From NCBI GenBank assembly GCA_964016885.1, contig OZ024760.1, forward strand, positions 3,313,189 to 3,377,188: a DNA stretch of 64,000 bases, given 5' to 3'. The notes under the pieces are model-generated. The model saw only the letters and a list, made by a program, of their open reading frames with translations. It was not told the origin of the DNA and did not search any database. Shown in pieces: positions 14,335-28,398 of this stretch. This DNA comes from Eledone cirrhosa (taxonomy: Eukaryota; Mollusca; Cephalopoda; Octopoda; Eledonidae). The first letter of the stretch is position 1; every line of letters begins with the position of its first letter. The position numbers were made by a program, and so were the translations under genes.

Positions 14335-16956
14335 TGGTATTGTTAGTGCTGATGGTGTTATTGGTATTGTTAGTACTGATGGTGATATTGGTATTGTTAG
14401 TACTGACGTTGATATTGGTATCGTTAGTACTGATGGTGGTATTGGTATTCTTAGTACTGATGGTGGTATTGTTATTGTTAGTGCTGATGGTGGTATTGGT
14501 ATTGTTAGTGCTGATGGTGGTATTCGTATTCTTAGTACTGATGGTGGTATTGGTATTGTTAGTACTGATGGTGGTATTGGGATTGTTAGTATTGATAGTG
14601 GTATTGGTATTGTGAGAGCTGATGGTGGTATTGGTATTGTTAGTGCTGGTGGTGGTACTGGTGTTGTTAGTGCTGATGGTGGTATTGGTATTGTTAGTAC
14701 TGATGGTGTTATTGGTATTATTAGTACTGATGATGGTATTGGTGTTGTTAGTACTGATGGTGGTATTGGTATTGTTAGTACTGATGGTGGTATTGATATT
14801 GTTAGTACTGATGATGGTATTGGTATTGTTAGTACTGATGGTGGTATTGGTATTATTAGTACTGAAGATGGTATTGGTATTGTTAGTACTGATGGTGGTA
14901 TTGGTATTGTTAGTACTGATGGTGGTATTGGTATTATTAGTGCTGATGGTGTTATTGGTATTGTTAGTACTGATGGTGGTATTGGTATTGTTAGTACTGA
15001 CGTTGATATTGGTATCGTTAGTACTGATGGTGGTATTGGTATTCTTAGTACTGATGGTGGTATTGTTATTGTTAGTGCTGATGGTGGTATTGGTATTGTT
15101 AGTGCTGATGGTGGTATTCGTATTCTTAGTACTGATGGTGGTGTTGGTATTGTTAGTACTGATGGTGGTATTGGGATTGTTAGTACTGATGGTGGTATTG
15201 GTAATGTGAGAGCTGATGGTGGTATTGCTATTGTTAGTGCTGATGGTGGTATTGGTATTGTTAGTACTGATGGTGGTATTGGTATTGTTAGTACTGATGG
15301 TGTTATTGGTATTGTTAGTGCTGATAGTGGTATTGGTATTGTTAGTGCTGGTGGTGGTACTGGTGTTGTTAGTGCTGATGGTGGTATTCGTATTCTTAGT
15401 ACTGATGGTGGTATTGGTATTGTTAGTACTGATGGTGGTATTTTTATTGTTAGTACTGATGGTGGTATTGGTATTGTTAGTGGTGATGGTGTTATTGGTA
15501 TTGTTAGTACTGATGGTGGTATTGGTATTGTTAGTACTGATGGTGGTATTCTTAGTAGTGTTAGTACTGATGGTGTTATATGTATTGTTAGTACTGATGG
15601 TGGTATTGGTATTGTTAGTACTGATGGTGGTATTGGTATTGTTAGTGCTGATGGTGGTATTGGTATTGTTAGTGTTGATGGTGGTATTGGTATTGTTAGT
15701 ACTGATGGTGGTATTGGTATTGTTATTACTGATGGTGGTATTGGTATTGTTAGTGCTGATGGTGGTGTTGGTATTGTTAGTTCTGATGGTGGTATTGGTA
15801 TTGTTAGTGTTGATGGTGGTATTGGTATTGTTAGTACTGATGGTGGTATTGGTAATTTTAGTACTGATGGGGGTATTGGTATTGTTAGTACTGATGGGGG
15901 TATTAGTATTGTTAGTGCTGATGGTGGTGTTGGTATTGTTAGTGCTGATGGTGTTGTTGGTATTGTTAGTTCTGATGGTGGTATTGGTATTGTTAGTGCT
16001 GATGGTGGTATTGGTATTGTTAGTGTTGATGGTGGTATTGGTATTGTTAGTGCTGATGGTGGTATTGGTATTGTTAGTGTTGATGGTGTTATTAGTATTG
16101 TTAGTGGTGATGGTGGTATTGGTATTGTTAGTACTGATGGTGGTATTGGTATTGTTAGTGCTGATGGTGGTATTGGTATTGTTAGTGTTGATGGTGGTAT
16201 TGGTATTGTTAGTGCTGATGGTGGTATTGGTATTGTTAGTGCTGATGGTGCTGATGGTATTGTTAGTGCTGATGGTGGTATTGGTATTGTTAGTGGTGAT
16301 GGTGGTATTGGTATTGTTAGTGTTGATGGTGTTATTGGTATTGTTAGTGGTGATGGTGGTATTGGTATTGTTAGTGGTGATGGTGGTATTGGTATTGTTA
16401 GTGCTGATGGTGTTATTGGTATTGTTAGTACTGATGGTGTTATTGGTATTGTTAGTACTGATGGTGGTATTGGTATTGTTAGTGGTGATGGTGGTATTGG
16501 TATTGTTAGTGGTGATGGTGTTATCGGTATTGTTAGTGCTGATGGTGGTATTGGTATTGTTAGTGGTGATGGTGGTATTGGTATTGTTAGTACTGATGGT
16601 GGTATTGGTATTGTTAGTGCTGATGGTGGTATTCGTATTCTTAGTACTGATGGTGGTATTGGTATTGTTAGTACTGATGGTGGTATTGGGATTGTTAGTG
16701 GTGATGGTGGTATTGGTATTGTTAGTACTGATGGTGGTATTGGTATTGTTAGTACTGATGGTGGTATTGGTATTGTTAGTGGTGATGGTGGTATTGTTAT
16801 TGTTAGTACTGGTGGTGGTATTGGTATTGTTAGTACTGATGGTGGTATTGGTACTGTTAGTACTGTTGGTGGTATTGGTATTGTTAGTACTGATGGCGGT
16901 ATTGGTGTTGTTAGTACTGATGGTGGTATTGGTATTGTTAGTACTGATGGTGGTAT
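14335..16956 (+). repeat. Higher-order repeat copy B1 (about 2.6 kb)
   Basis: Variant order matches B2 with an offset of 2,622 bp at the left (ACTGATGGTGATATTGG at about 14,375 and 16,997), then 2,703 bp (GCTGGTGGTGG at about 14,645 and 17,348), then 2,676 bp (GGTATTCTTAGTAGTG at 15,545 and 18,221). The offsets differ by whole monomers. It contains ATTGTGAGAGCTG at 14,609 and a related AATGTGAGAGCTG at 15,203. Eighth-triplet TCT and GTT variants first become common here. Confidence 0.85.
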
Positions 16957-19640
16957 TGGTATTGTTAGTGCTGATGGTGTTATTGGTATTGTTAGTACTG
17001 ATGGTGATATTGGTATTGTTAGTACTGACGTTGATATTGGTATCGTTAGTACTGATGGTCGTATTGGTATTCTTAGTACTGATGGTGGTATTGTTATTGT
17101 TAGTGCTGATGGTGGTATTGGTATTGTTAGTGCTGATGGTGGTATTCGTATTCTTAGTACTGATGGTGGTATTGGTATTGTTAGTACTGATGGTGGTATT
17201 GGGATTGTTAGTATTGATAGTGGTATTGGTATTGTGAGAGCTGATGGTGGTATTGCTATTGTTAGTACTGATGGTGGTATTGGTATTGTTAGTACTGATG
17301 GTGTTATTGGTATTGTTAGTGCTGATGGTGGTATTGGTATTGTTAGTGCTGGTGGTGGTACTGGTGTTGTTAGTGCTGATGGTGGTATTGGTATTGTTAG
17401 TACTGATGGTGTTATTGGTATTATTAGTACTGATGATGGTATTGGTATTGTTAGTACTGATGGTGGTATTGGTATTGTTAGTACTGATGGTGGTATTGAT
17501 ATTGTTAGTACTGATGATGGTATTGGTATTGTTAGTACTGATGGTGGTATTGGTATTATTAGTACTGATGATGGTATTGGTATTGTTAGTACTGATGGTG
17601 GTATTGGTATTGTTAGTACTGATGGTGGTATTGGTATTGTTAGTGCTGATGGTGTTATTGGTATTGTTAGTACTGATGGTGGTATTGGTATTGTTAGTAC
17701 TGACGTTGATATTGGTATCGTTAGTACTGATGGTGGTATTGGTATTCTTAGTACTGATGGTGGTATTGTTATTGTTAGTGCTGATGGTGGTATTGGTATT
17801 GTTAGTACTGATGGTGGTGTTGGTATTGTTAGTACTGATGGTGGTATTGGGATTGTTAGTACTGATGGTGGTATTGGTAATGTGAGAGCTGATGGTGGTA
17901 TTGCTATTGTTAGTGCTGATGGTGGTATTGGTATTGTTAGTACTGATGGTGGTATTGGTATTGTTAGTACTGATGGTGTTATTGGTATTGTTAGTGCTGA
18001 TAGTGGTATTGGTATTGTTAGTGCTGGTGGTGGTACTGGTGTTGTTAGTGCTGATGGTGGTATTCGTATTCTTAGTACTGATGGTGGTATTGGTATTGTT
18101 AGTACTGATGGTGGTATTTTTATTGTTAGTACTGATGGTGGTATTGGTATTGTTAGTGGTGATGGTGTTATTGCTATTGTTAGTACTGATGGTGGTATTG
18201 GTATTGTTAGTACTGATGGTGGTATTCTTAGTAGTGTTAGTACTGATGGTGTTATATGTATTGTTAGTACTGATGGTGGTATTGGTATTGTTAGTACTGA
18301 TGGTGGTATTGGTATTGTTAGTGCTGATGGTGGTATTGGTATTGTTAGTGTTGATGGTGGTATTGGTATTGTTAGTACTGATGGTGGTATTGGTATTGTT
18401 AGTACTGATGGGGGTATTGGTATTGTTAGTGCTGATGGTGGTGTTGGTATTGTTAGTTCTGATGGTGGTATTGGTATTGTTAGTGTTGATGGTGGTATTG
18501 GTATTGTTAGTACTGATGGTGGTATTGGTATTGTTAGTACTGATGGGGGTATTGGTATTGTTAGTACTGATGGGGGTATTAGTATTGTTAGTGCTGATGG
18601 TGGTGTTGGTATTGTTAGTGCTGATGGTGTTGTTGGTATTGTTAGTTCTGATGGTGGTATTGGTATTGTTAGTGCTGATGGTGGTATTGGTATTGTTAGT
18701 GTTGATGGTGGTATTGGTATTGTTAGTGCTGATGGTGGTATTGGTATTGTTAGTGTTGATGGTGTTATTAGTATTGTTAGTGGTGATGGTGGTATTGGTA
18801 TTGTTAGTACTGATGGTGGTATTGGTATTGTTAGTGCTGATGGTGGTATTGGTATTGTTAGTGTTGATGGTGGTATTGGTATTGTTAGTGCTGATGGTGG
18901 TATTGGTATTGTTAGTGCTGATGGTGCTGATGGTATTGTTAGTGCTGATGGTGGTATTGGTATTGTTAGTGGTGATGGTGGTATTGGTATTGTTAGTGTT
19001 GATGGTGTTATTGGTATTGTTAGTGGTGATGGTGGTATTGGTATTGTTAGTGGTGATGGTGGTATTGGTATTGTTAGTGCTGATGGTGTTATTGGTATTG
19101 TTAGTACTGATGGTGTTATTGGTATTGTTAGTACTGATGGTGGTATTGGTATTGTTAGTGGTGATGGTGGTATTGGTATTGTTAGTGGTGATGGTGTTAT
19201 CGGTATTGTTAGTGCTGATGGTGGTATTGGTATTGTTAGTGGTGATGGTGGTATTGGTATTGTTAGTACTGATGGTGGTATTGGTATTGTTAGTGCTGAT
19301 GGTGGTATTCGTATTCTTAGTACTGATGGTGGTATTGGTATTGTTAGTACTGATGGTGGTATTGGGATTGTTAGTGGTGATGGTGGTATTGGTATTGTTA
19401 GTACTGATGGTGGTATTGGTATTGTTAGTACTGATGGTGGTATTGGTATTGTTAGTGGTGATGGTGGTATTGTTATTGTTAGTACTGGTGGTGGTATTGG
19501 TATTGTTAGTACTGATGGTGGTATTGGTACTGTTAGTACTGTTGGTGGTATTGGTATTGTTAGTACTGATGGCGGTATTGGTGTTGTTAGTACTGATGGT
19601 GGTATTGGTATTGTTAGTACTGATGGTGGTATTGGTATTG
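16957..19640 (+). repeat. Higher-order repeat copy B2 (about 2.7 kb)
   Basis: This is the second B copy, nearly the same order as B1, with GTGAGAG markers at 17,234 and 17,882 and the ATTCTTAGTAGTG cassette at 18,221. Compared with B1 it has gained three monomers and then lost one. Homology to B1 fades near 19,640, where GATGATGG variants replace the expected order. Confidence 0.85.
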
Positions 19641-21901
19641 TTAGTACTGATGATGGTATTGGTATTGTTAGTACTGATGGTGGTATTGGTATTGTTAGTA
19701 CTGATGGTGGTATTGGTATTGTTAGTGGCGATGGTGATATTGGTATTGTGAGAGCTGATGGTGGTATTGCTATTGTTAGTGCTGATAGTGGTATTGGTAT
19801 TGTTAGTACTGATGGTGGTATTGTTATTATTAGTACTGATGATGGTATTGGTATTGTTAGTACTGATGGTGGTATTGGTATTGTTAGTACTGATGGTGGT
19901 ATTGGTATTGTTAGTACTGATGATGGTATTGGTATTGTTAGTACTGATGGTGGTATTGGTATTATTAGTACTGATGATGGTATTGGTATTGTTAGTACTG
20001 ATGGCGGTATTGGTATTGTTAGTGCTGATGGTGGTATTCGTATTCTTAGTACTGATGGTGGTATTGGTATTGTTAGTACTGATGGTGGTATTGGGATTGT
20101 TAGTACTGATAGTGGTATTGGTATTGTGAGAGCTGATGGTGGTATTGCTATTGTTAGTGCTGATGGTGGTATTGGTATTGTTAGTACTGATGGTGGTATT
20201 GGTATTGTTAGTACTGATGGTGTTATTGGTATTGTTAGTGCTGATGGTGGTATTGGTATTGTTAGTGCTGGTGGTGTTACTGGTGTTGTTAGGGCTGATG
20301 GTGGTATTGGTATTGTTCGTACTGATGGTGGTATTGGCATTATTAGTACTGATGATGGTATTGGTATTGTTAGTACTGATGGTGGTATTGGTATTGTTAG
20401 TACTGATGGTGGTATTGATATTGTTAGTACTGATGATGGTATTGGTATTGTTAGTACTGATGGTGGTATTGGTATTGTTAGTGCTGATGGTGTTATTGGT
20501 ATTGTTAGTACTGATGGTGGTATTGGTATTGTTAGTACTGACGTTGATATTGGTATCGTTAGTACTGATGGTGGTATTGGTATTCTTAGTACTGATGGTG
20601 GTATTGTTATTGTTAGTGCTGATGGTGGTATTGGTATTGTTAGTGCTGATGGTGGTGTTGGTATTGTTAGTACTGTTGGTGTTATTGGTATTGTTAGTGC
20701 TGATGGTGTTATTGGTATTGTTAGTGCTGATGGTGTTATTGGTATTGTTAGTGCTGATGGTGTTATTGGTATTGTTAGTACTGATGGTGGTATTGGTATT
20801 GTTAGTTCTGATGGTGGTATTGGTATTGTTAGTTCTGATGGTGGTATTGGTATTGTTAGTGCTGATGGTGGTATTGGTATTGTTAGTGTTGATGGTGTTA
20901 TTGGTATTGTTAGTGGTGATGGGGGTATTAGTATTGTTAGTGCTGATGGTGGTGTTGGTATTGTTAGTGCTGATGGTGGTGTTGCTATTGTTAGTTCTGA
21001 TGGTGGTATTGGTATTGTTAGTGCTGATGGGGGTATTAGTATTGTTAGTGCTGATGGTGGTGTTGGTATTGTTAGTGCTGATGGTGGTGTTGCTATTGTT
21101 AGTTCTGATGGTGGTATTGGTATTGTTAGTGCTGATGGTGGTATTGGTATTGTTAGTGTTGATGGTGGTATTGGTATTGTTAGTGCTGATGGTGGTATTG
21201 GTATTGTTAGTGTTGATGGTGTTATTAGTATTGTTAGTGGTGATGGTGGTATTGGTATTGTTAGTACTGATGGTGGTATTGGTATTGTTAGTGCTGATGG
21301 TGGTATTGGTATTGTTAGTGGTGATGGTGGTATTGGTATTGTTAGTGCTGATGGTGTTATTGGTATTGTTAGTACTGATGGTGTTATTGGTATTGTTAGT
21401 ACTGATGGTGGTATTGGTATTGTTAGTGGTGATGCTGGTATTGGTATTGTTAGTGGTGATGGTGGTATTGGTATTGTTAGTACTGATGGTGGTATTGGAA
21501 ATGTTAGTACAGGTGGTGGTATTGGTATTGTTAGTACTGATGGTGGTATTGGTACTGTTAGTACTGTTGGTGGTATTGGTATTGTTAGTACTGATGGTGG
21601 TATTGGTATTGTTAGTACTGATGGTGGTATTGGTATTGTTAGTACTGATGGTGGTATTGGTATTGTTAGTGGTGATGGTGGTATTGGTATTGTTAGTACT
21701 GATGGTGGTATTGGCATTGTTAGTACTGATGGTGGTATTGGTATTGTTAGTACTGATGGTGGTATTGGTATTGTTAGTGCTGATGGTGGTATTGGTATTG
21801 TTAGTGCTGATGGTGGTATTGGTATTGCTGATGGTGGTATTGGTATTGTTAGTACTGATGGTGGTATTGTTACTGTTAGTACTGATGGTAGTATTGGTAT
21901 T
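19641..21901 (+). repeat. B-like tail with local four-monomer duplication
   Basis: These 27-bp monomers have B-type markers (GTGAGAG at 19,748 and 20,126; ACTGACGTTGATATTGG near 20,537). A GGGGGTATTAG variant at 20,921 recurs at 21,029, an exact 108-bp (four-monomer) local duplication. Three successive monomers carrying GCTGATGGTGTTATTGG lie at about 20,699-20,779. The segment ends at the GTTAGGCTG marker at 21,902. Confidence 0.8.
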
Positions 21902-22723
21902 GTTAGGCTGATGGTGGTATTGGTATTGTTAGTGCTGATGGTCGTATTGGTATTGTTAGTACTGATGTTGGTATTGGTACTGTTAGTACTGATGGTGGTA
22001 TTGGTATTGTTAGGCTGATGGTGGTATTGGTATTGTTAGTACTGATGGTGGTATTGGTATTGTTAGGCTGATGGTGGTATTGGTATTGTTAGTGCTGATG
22101 GTCGTATTGGTATTGCTGATGTTGGTATTGGTATTGTTAGTACTGATGGTGGTATTGGTATTGTTAGTACTGATGGTAGTATTGGTATTGTTAGTGCTGA
22201 TGGTGGTATTGGTATTGCTGATGGTGGTATTGGTATTGTTAGTACTGATAGTGCTATTTGTATTGTTAGTACTGATGATGGTATTGGTATTGTTAGTACT
22301 GATGGTGGTATTGGTATTGTTAGTACTGATGATGGTATTGGTATTGTTAGTACTGATGGTGGTATTGGTATTATTAGTACTGATGATGGTATTGGTATTG
22401 TTAGTCCTGATGGTGGTATTGGTATTGTTAGTACTGATGGTGGTATTGGTATTGTTAGTGCTGATGGTGTTATTGGTATTGTTAGTACTGATGGTGGTAT
22501 TGGTATTGTTAGTACTGACGTTGATATTGGTATCGTTAGTACTGATGGTGGTATTGGTATTCTTAGTACTGATGGTGGTATTGGTATCGTTAGTGCTGAT
22601 GGTGGTATTGGTATTGTTAGTGCTGATGGTGGTATTCGTATTCTTAGTACTGATGGTGGTATTGGTATTGTTAGTACTGATGGTGGTATTGGGATTGTTA
22701 GTACTGATGGTGGTATTGGTATT
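21902..22723 (+). repeat. Junction module with three GTTAGGCTG markers
   Basis: One-base-deleted GTTAGGCTG monomers occur at 21,902, 22,009 and 22,062. The same spacing pattern of three markers, 107 then 53 bp apart, occurs at 13,223, 13,330 and 13,383, so this is a copied module. B-like monomers with GATGATGG and GACGTT variants follow. Confidence 0.8.
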
Positions 22724-25019
22724 GTGAGAGCTGATGGTGGTATTGGTATTGTTAGTGCTGATGGTGGTATTGGTATTGTTAGTGCTGATGGTGGTATTGG
22801 TATTGTTAGTACTGATGGTGTTATTGGTATTGTTAGTGCTGATGGTGGTATTGGTATTGTTAGTGCTGGTGGTGGTACTGGTGTTGTTAGTGCTGATGGT
22901 GGTATTGGTATTGTTAGTGGTGATGGTGGTATTGGTATTGTTAGTGCTGATGGTGGTATTCGTATTCTTAGTACTGATGGTGGTATTGGTATTGTTAGTA
23001 CTGATGGTGGTATTGGTATTGTTAGTGGTGATGGTGGTATTGGTATTGTTAGTACTGATGGTGGTATTGGTATTGTTAGTACTGATGGTGGTATTTTTAT
23101 TGTTAGTACTGATGGTGGTATTGGTATTGTTAGTGGTGATGGTGTTATTGTTATTGTTAGTACTGATGGTGGTATTGGTATTGTTAGTACTGATGGTGGT
23201 ATTCTTAGTAGTGTTAGTACTGATGCTGTTATATGTATTGTTAGTACTGATGGTGGTATTGGTATTGTTAGTACTGATGGTGGTATTGGTATTGTTAGTG
23301 CTGATGGTGGTATTGGTATTGTTAGTGTTGATGGTGGTATTGGTATTGTTAGTACTGATGGTGGTATTGGTATTGTTAGTACTGATGGGGGTATTGGTAT
23401 TGTTAGTGCTGATGGTGGTGTTGGTATTGTTAGTTCTGATGGTGGTATTGGTATTGTTAGTGCTGATGGTGGTATTGGTATTGTTAGTACTGATGGTGGT
23501 ATTGGTATTGTTAGTACTGATGGGGGTATTGGTATTGTTAGTGCTGATGGTGGTGTTGGTATTGTTAGTTCTGATGGTGGTATTGGTATTGTTAGTGCTG
23601 ATGGTGGTATTGGTATTGTTAGTGTTGATGGTGGTATTGGTATTGTTAGTGCTGATGGTGGTATTGGTATTGTTAGTGTTGATGGTGTTATTGTTATTGT
23701 TAGTGGTGATGGTGGTATTGGTATTGTTAGTACTGATGGTGGTATTGGTATTGTTAGTGCTGATGGTGGTATTGGTATTGTTAGTGGTGATGGTGGTATT
23801 GGTATTGTTAGTACTGATGGTGGTATTGGTATTGTTAGTAATGATGGTGGTATTGGTATTGTTAGTACTGATGGTGTTGTTGGTATTGTTAGTACTGATG
23901 GTAGTATTGGTATTGTTAGTACTGATGGTGGTATTGGTATTGTTAGAACTGATGGTGGTATTGGTATTGTTAGTACTGATGGTGTTGTTGGTATTGTTAG
24001 TTCTGATGGTGGTATTGGTATTGTTAGTACTGATGGTGGTATTGGTATTGTTAGTACTGATGGTGGTATTGGTATTGTTAGTACTGATGGTGTTGTTGAT
24101 TATTGCTAGTTCTGATGGTGGTATTGGTATTGTTAGTGGTGATGGTGGTATTGGTATTGTTAGTACTGATGGTGGTATTGGTATTGTTAGTGTTGATGGT
24201 GGTATTGGTATTGTTAGTGCTGATGGTGGTATTGGTATTGTTAGTGTTGATGGTGTTATTGGTATTGTTAATACTGATGGTGGTATTGGTATTGTTAGTG
24301 CTGATGGTGTTATTGGTATTGTTAGTGCTGATGGTGGTATTGGTATTGTTAGTGCTGATGGTGGTATTGGTATTGTTAGTGTTGATGGTGGTATTGGTAT
24401 TGTTAGTGCTGATGGTGGTATTGGTATTGTTAGTGCTGATGGTGGTATTGTTAGTACTGATGGTGGTATTGGTATTGTTAGTGCTGATGGTGTTATTGGT
24501 ATTGTTAGTGCTGATGGTGGTATTGGTATTGTTAGTGCTGATGGTGGTATTGGTATTGTTAGTACTGATGGTTGTATTGGTATTGTTAGTACTAGTGGTG
24601 GTATTGGTATTGTTAGTACTGATGGTGGTATTGGTATTGTTAGTGTTGATGGTGGTATTGGTATTGTTAGTACTGGTGGTGGTATTGGTATTGTTAGTGC
24701 TGATGGTGGTATTGGTATTGTTAGTGCTGATGGTGGTATTGTTAGTACTGATGGTGGTATTGGTATCGTTAGTACTGATGGTGGTTTTGGTATTGTTAGT
24801 ACTGATCGTGGTATTGGTATTGTTAGTGGCAATGGTATAATTGGTATTGTTAGTGCTGATAGTGGTATTGGTATTGTTAGTGCTGATGGTGCTGATGGTG
24901 GTATTGGTATTGTTAGTGCTGATGGTGGTATTGGTATTGTTAGTACTGATGGTGGTATTGGTATTGTTAGTACTGATGGTGGTATTGGGATTGTTAGTAC
25001 TGATGGTGGTATTGGTATT
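22724..25019 (+). repeat. Higher-order repeat copy C0
   Basis: The block starts at an ATTGTGAGAGCTG marker (GTGAGAG at 22,724). It carries the ATTCTTAGTAGTG cassette at 23,198. GTTGATTATTGC at about 24,095 is a phase-shifting junction seen again at about 27,474 and 34,675. The right part of C0 is repeated in C1 at an offset of 3,379 bp. Confidence 0.85.
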
Positions 25020-28000
25020 GTGAGAGCTGATGGTGGTATTGCTATTGTTAGTGCTGATGGTGGTATTGGTATTGTTAGTGCTGATGGTGGTATTGGTATT
25101 GTTAGTACTGATGGTGTTATTGGTATTGTTAGTGCTGATGGTGGTATTGGTATTGTTAGTGCTGGTGGTGGTACTGGTGTTGTTAGTGCTGATGGTGGTA
25201 TTGGTATTGTTAGTGGTGATGGTGGTATTGGTATTGTTAGTGCTGATGGTGGTATTCGTATTCTTAGTACTGATGGTGGTATTGGTATTGTTAGTACTGA
25301 TGGTGGTATTGGTATTGTTAGTGGTGATGGTGGTATTGGTATTGTTAGTACTGATGGTGGTATTGGTATTGTTAGTACTGATGGTGGTATTTTTATTGAT
25401 AGTACTGATGGTGGTATTGGAATTGTTAGTACTGATGGTGGTATTCTTAGTAGTGTTAGTACTGATGCTGTTATATGTATTGTTAGTACTGATGGTGGTA
25501 TTGGTATTGTTAGTACTGATGGTGGTATTGGTATTGTTAGTGCTGATGGTGGTATTGGTATTGTTAGTGTTGATGGTGGTATTGGTATTGTTAGTACTGA
25601 TGGTGGTATTGGTATTGTTAGTACTGATGGGGGTATTGGTATTGTTAGTGCTGATGGTGGTGTTGGTATTGTTAGTTCTGATGGTGGTATTGGTATTGTT
25701 AGTGTTGATGGTGGTATTGGTACTGTTAGTGCTGATGGTGGTGTTGGTATTGTTAGTTCTGATGGTGGTATTGGTATTGTTAGTGCTGATGGTGGTATTG
25801 GTATTGTTAGTGTTGATGGTGGTATTGGTATTGTTAGTGCTGATGGTGGTATTGATATTGTTAGTGTTGATGGTGTTATTGGTATTGTTAGTGGTGATGG
25901 TGGTATTGGTATTGTTAGTGCTGATGGTGGTGTTGGTATTGTTAGTTCTGATGGTGGTATTGGTATTGTTAGTGCTGATGGTGGTATTGGTATTGTTAGT
26001 ACTGATGGTGGTATTGGTATTGTTAGTACTGATGGGGGTATTGGTATTGTTAGTGCTGATGGTGGTGTTGGTATTGTTAGTTCTGATGGTGGTATTGGTA
26101 TTGTTAGTGCTGATGGTGGTATTGGTATTGTTAGTGTTGATGGTGGTATTGGTATTGTTAGTGCTGATGGTGGTATTGGTATTGTTAGTGTTGATGGTGT
26201 TATTGGTATTGTTAGTGGTGATGGTGGTATTGGTATTGTTAGTACTGATGGTGGTATTGGTATTGTTAGTGCTGATGGTGGTATTGGTATTGTTAGTGCT
26301 GATGGTGTTGTTGGTATTGTTAGTTCTGATGGTGGTATTGGTATTGTTAGTACTGATGGTGGTATTGGTATTGTTAGTGCTGATGGTGGTATTGGTATTG
26401 TTAGAACTGATGGTGGTATTGGTATTGTTAGTAGTGATGGTGTTGTTGGTATTGTTAGTACTGATGGTAGTATTGGTATTGTTAGTACTGATGGTGGTAT
26501 TGGTATTGTTAGAACTGATGGTGGTATTGGTATTGTTAGTGCTGATGGTGGTATTGTTAGTACTGATGGTGGTATTGGTATCGTTAGTACTGATGGTGGT
26601 TTTGGTATTGTTAGTACTGATCGTGGTATTGGTATTGTTAGTGGCAATGGTATAATTGGTATTGTTAGTGCTGATAGTGGTATTGGTATTGTTAGTGCTG
26701 ATGGTGCTGATGGTGGTATTGGTATTGTTAGTGCTGATGGTGGTATTGGTATTGTTAGTACTGATGGTGGTATTGGTATTGTTAGTGCTGATGGTGGTGT
26801 TGGTATTGTTAGTTCTGATGGTGGTATTGGTATTGTTAGTGCTGATGGTGGTATTGGTATTGTTAGTACTGATGGTGGTATTGGTATTGTTAGTACTGAT
26901 GGGGGTATTGGTATTGTTAGTGCTGATGGTGGTGTTGGTATTGTTAGTTCTGATGGTGGTATTGGTATTGTTAGTGCTGATGGTGGTATTGGTATTGTTA
27001 GTGTTGATGGTGGTATTGGTATTGTTAGTGCTGATGGTGGTATTGGTATTGTTAGTGTTGATGGTGTTATTGTTATTGTTAGTGGTGATGGTGGTATTGG
27101 TATTGTTAGTACTGATGGTGGTATTGGTATTGTTAGTGCTGATGGTGGTATTGGTATTGTTAGTGGTGATGGTGGTATTGGTATTGTTAGTACTGATGGT
27201 GGTATTGGTATTGTTAGTAATGATGGTGGTATTGGTATTGTTAGTACTGATGGTGTTGTTGGTATTGTTAGTACTGATGGTAGTATTGGTATTGTTAGTA
27301 CTGATGGTGGTATTGGTATTGTTAGAACTGATGGTGGTATTGGTATTGTTAGTACTGATGGTGTTGTTGGTATTGTTAGTTCTGATGGTGGTATTGGTAT
27401 TGTTAGTACTGATGGTGGTATTGGTATTGTTAGTACTGATGGTGGTATTGGTATTGTTAGTACTGATGGTGTTGTTGATTATTGCTAGTTCTGATGGTGG
27501 TATTGGTATTGTTAGTGGTGATGGTGGTATTGGTATTGTTAGTACTGATGGTGGTATTGGTATTGTTAGTGTTGATGGTGGTATTGGTATTGTTAGTGCT
27601 GATGGTGGTATTGGTATTGTTAGTGTTGATGGTGTTATTGGTATTGTTAATACTGATGGTGGTATTGGTATTGTTAGTGCTGATGGTGTTATTGGTATTG
27701 TTAGTGCTGATGGTGGTATTGGTATTGTTAGTGCTGATGGTGGTATTGGTATTGTTAGTGTTGATGGTGGTATTGGTATTGTTAGTGCTGATGGTGGTAT
27801 TGGTATTGTTAGTGCTGATGGTGGTATTGTTAGTACTGATGGTGGTATTGGTATTGTTAGTGCTGATGGTGTTATTGGTATTGTTAGTGCTGATGGTGGT
27901 ATTGGTATTGTTAGTGCTGATGGTGGTATTGGTATTGTTAGTACTGATGGTTGTATTGGTATTGTTAGTACTAGTGGTGGTATTGGTATTGTTAGTACTG

Positions 28001-28398
28001 ATGGTGGTATTGGTATTGTTAGTGTTGATGGTGGTATTGGTATTGTTAGTACTGGTGGTGGTATTGGTATTGTTAGTGCTGATGGTGGTATTGGTATTGT
28101 TAGTGCTGATGGTGGTATTGTTAGTACTGATGGTGGTATTGGTATCGTTAGTACTGATGGTGGTTTTGGTATTGTTAGTACTGATCGTGGTATTGGTATT
28201 GTTAGTGGCAATGGTATAATTGGTATTGTTAGTGCTGATAGTGGTATTGGTATTGTTAGTGCTGATGGTGCTGATGGTGGTATTGGTATTGTTAGTGCTG
28301 ATGGTGGTATTGGTATTGTTAGTACTGATGGTGGTATTGGTATTGTTAGTACTGATGGTGGTATTGGGATTGTTAGTACTGATGGTGGTATTGGTATT
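25020..28398 (+). repeat. Higher-order repeat copy C1 (3,379 bp, chimeric)
   Basis: The first ~1.8 kb matches C2, C3 and C4; the remainder matches C0 at an offset of 3,379 bp. The block therefore looks like a recombinant between two C subtypes. Markers: GTGAGAG at 25,020, ATTCTTAGTAGTG cassette at 25,440, AATGGTATAATTGG at about 26,645 and 28,209, GTTGATTATTGC at about 27,474. Confidence 0.85.

Noticed and set aside
14612..22018. Forward GIVSTDGGI frame of 2,468 codons as a structural repeat protein
   Set aside because: Its commonest variation changes the amino acid, it ends by running through a one-base frameshift into another register, and nothing non-repetitive (signal peptide, domain) is attached.
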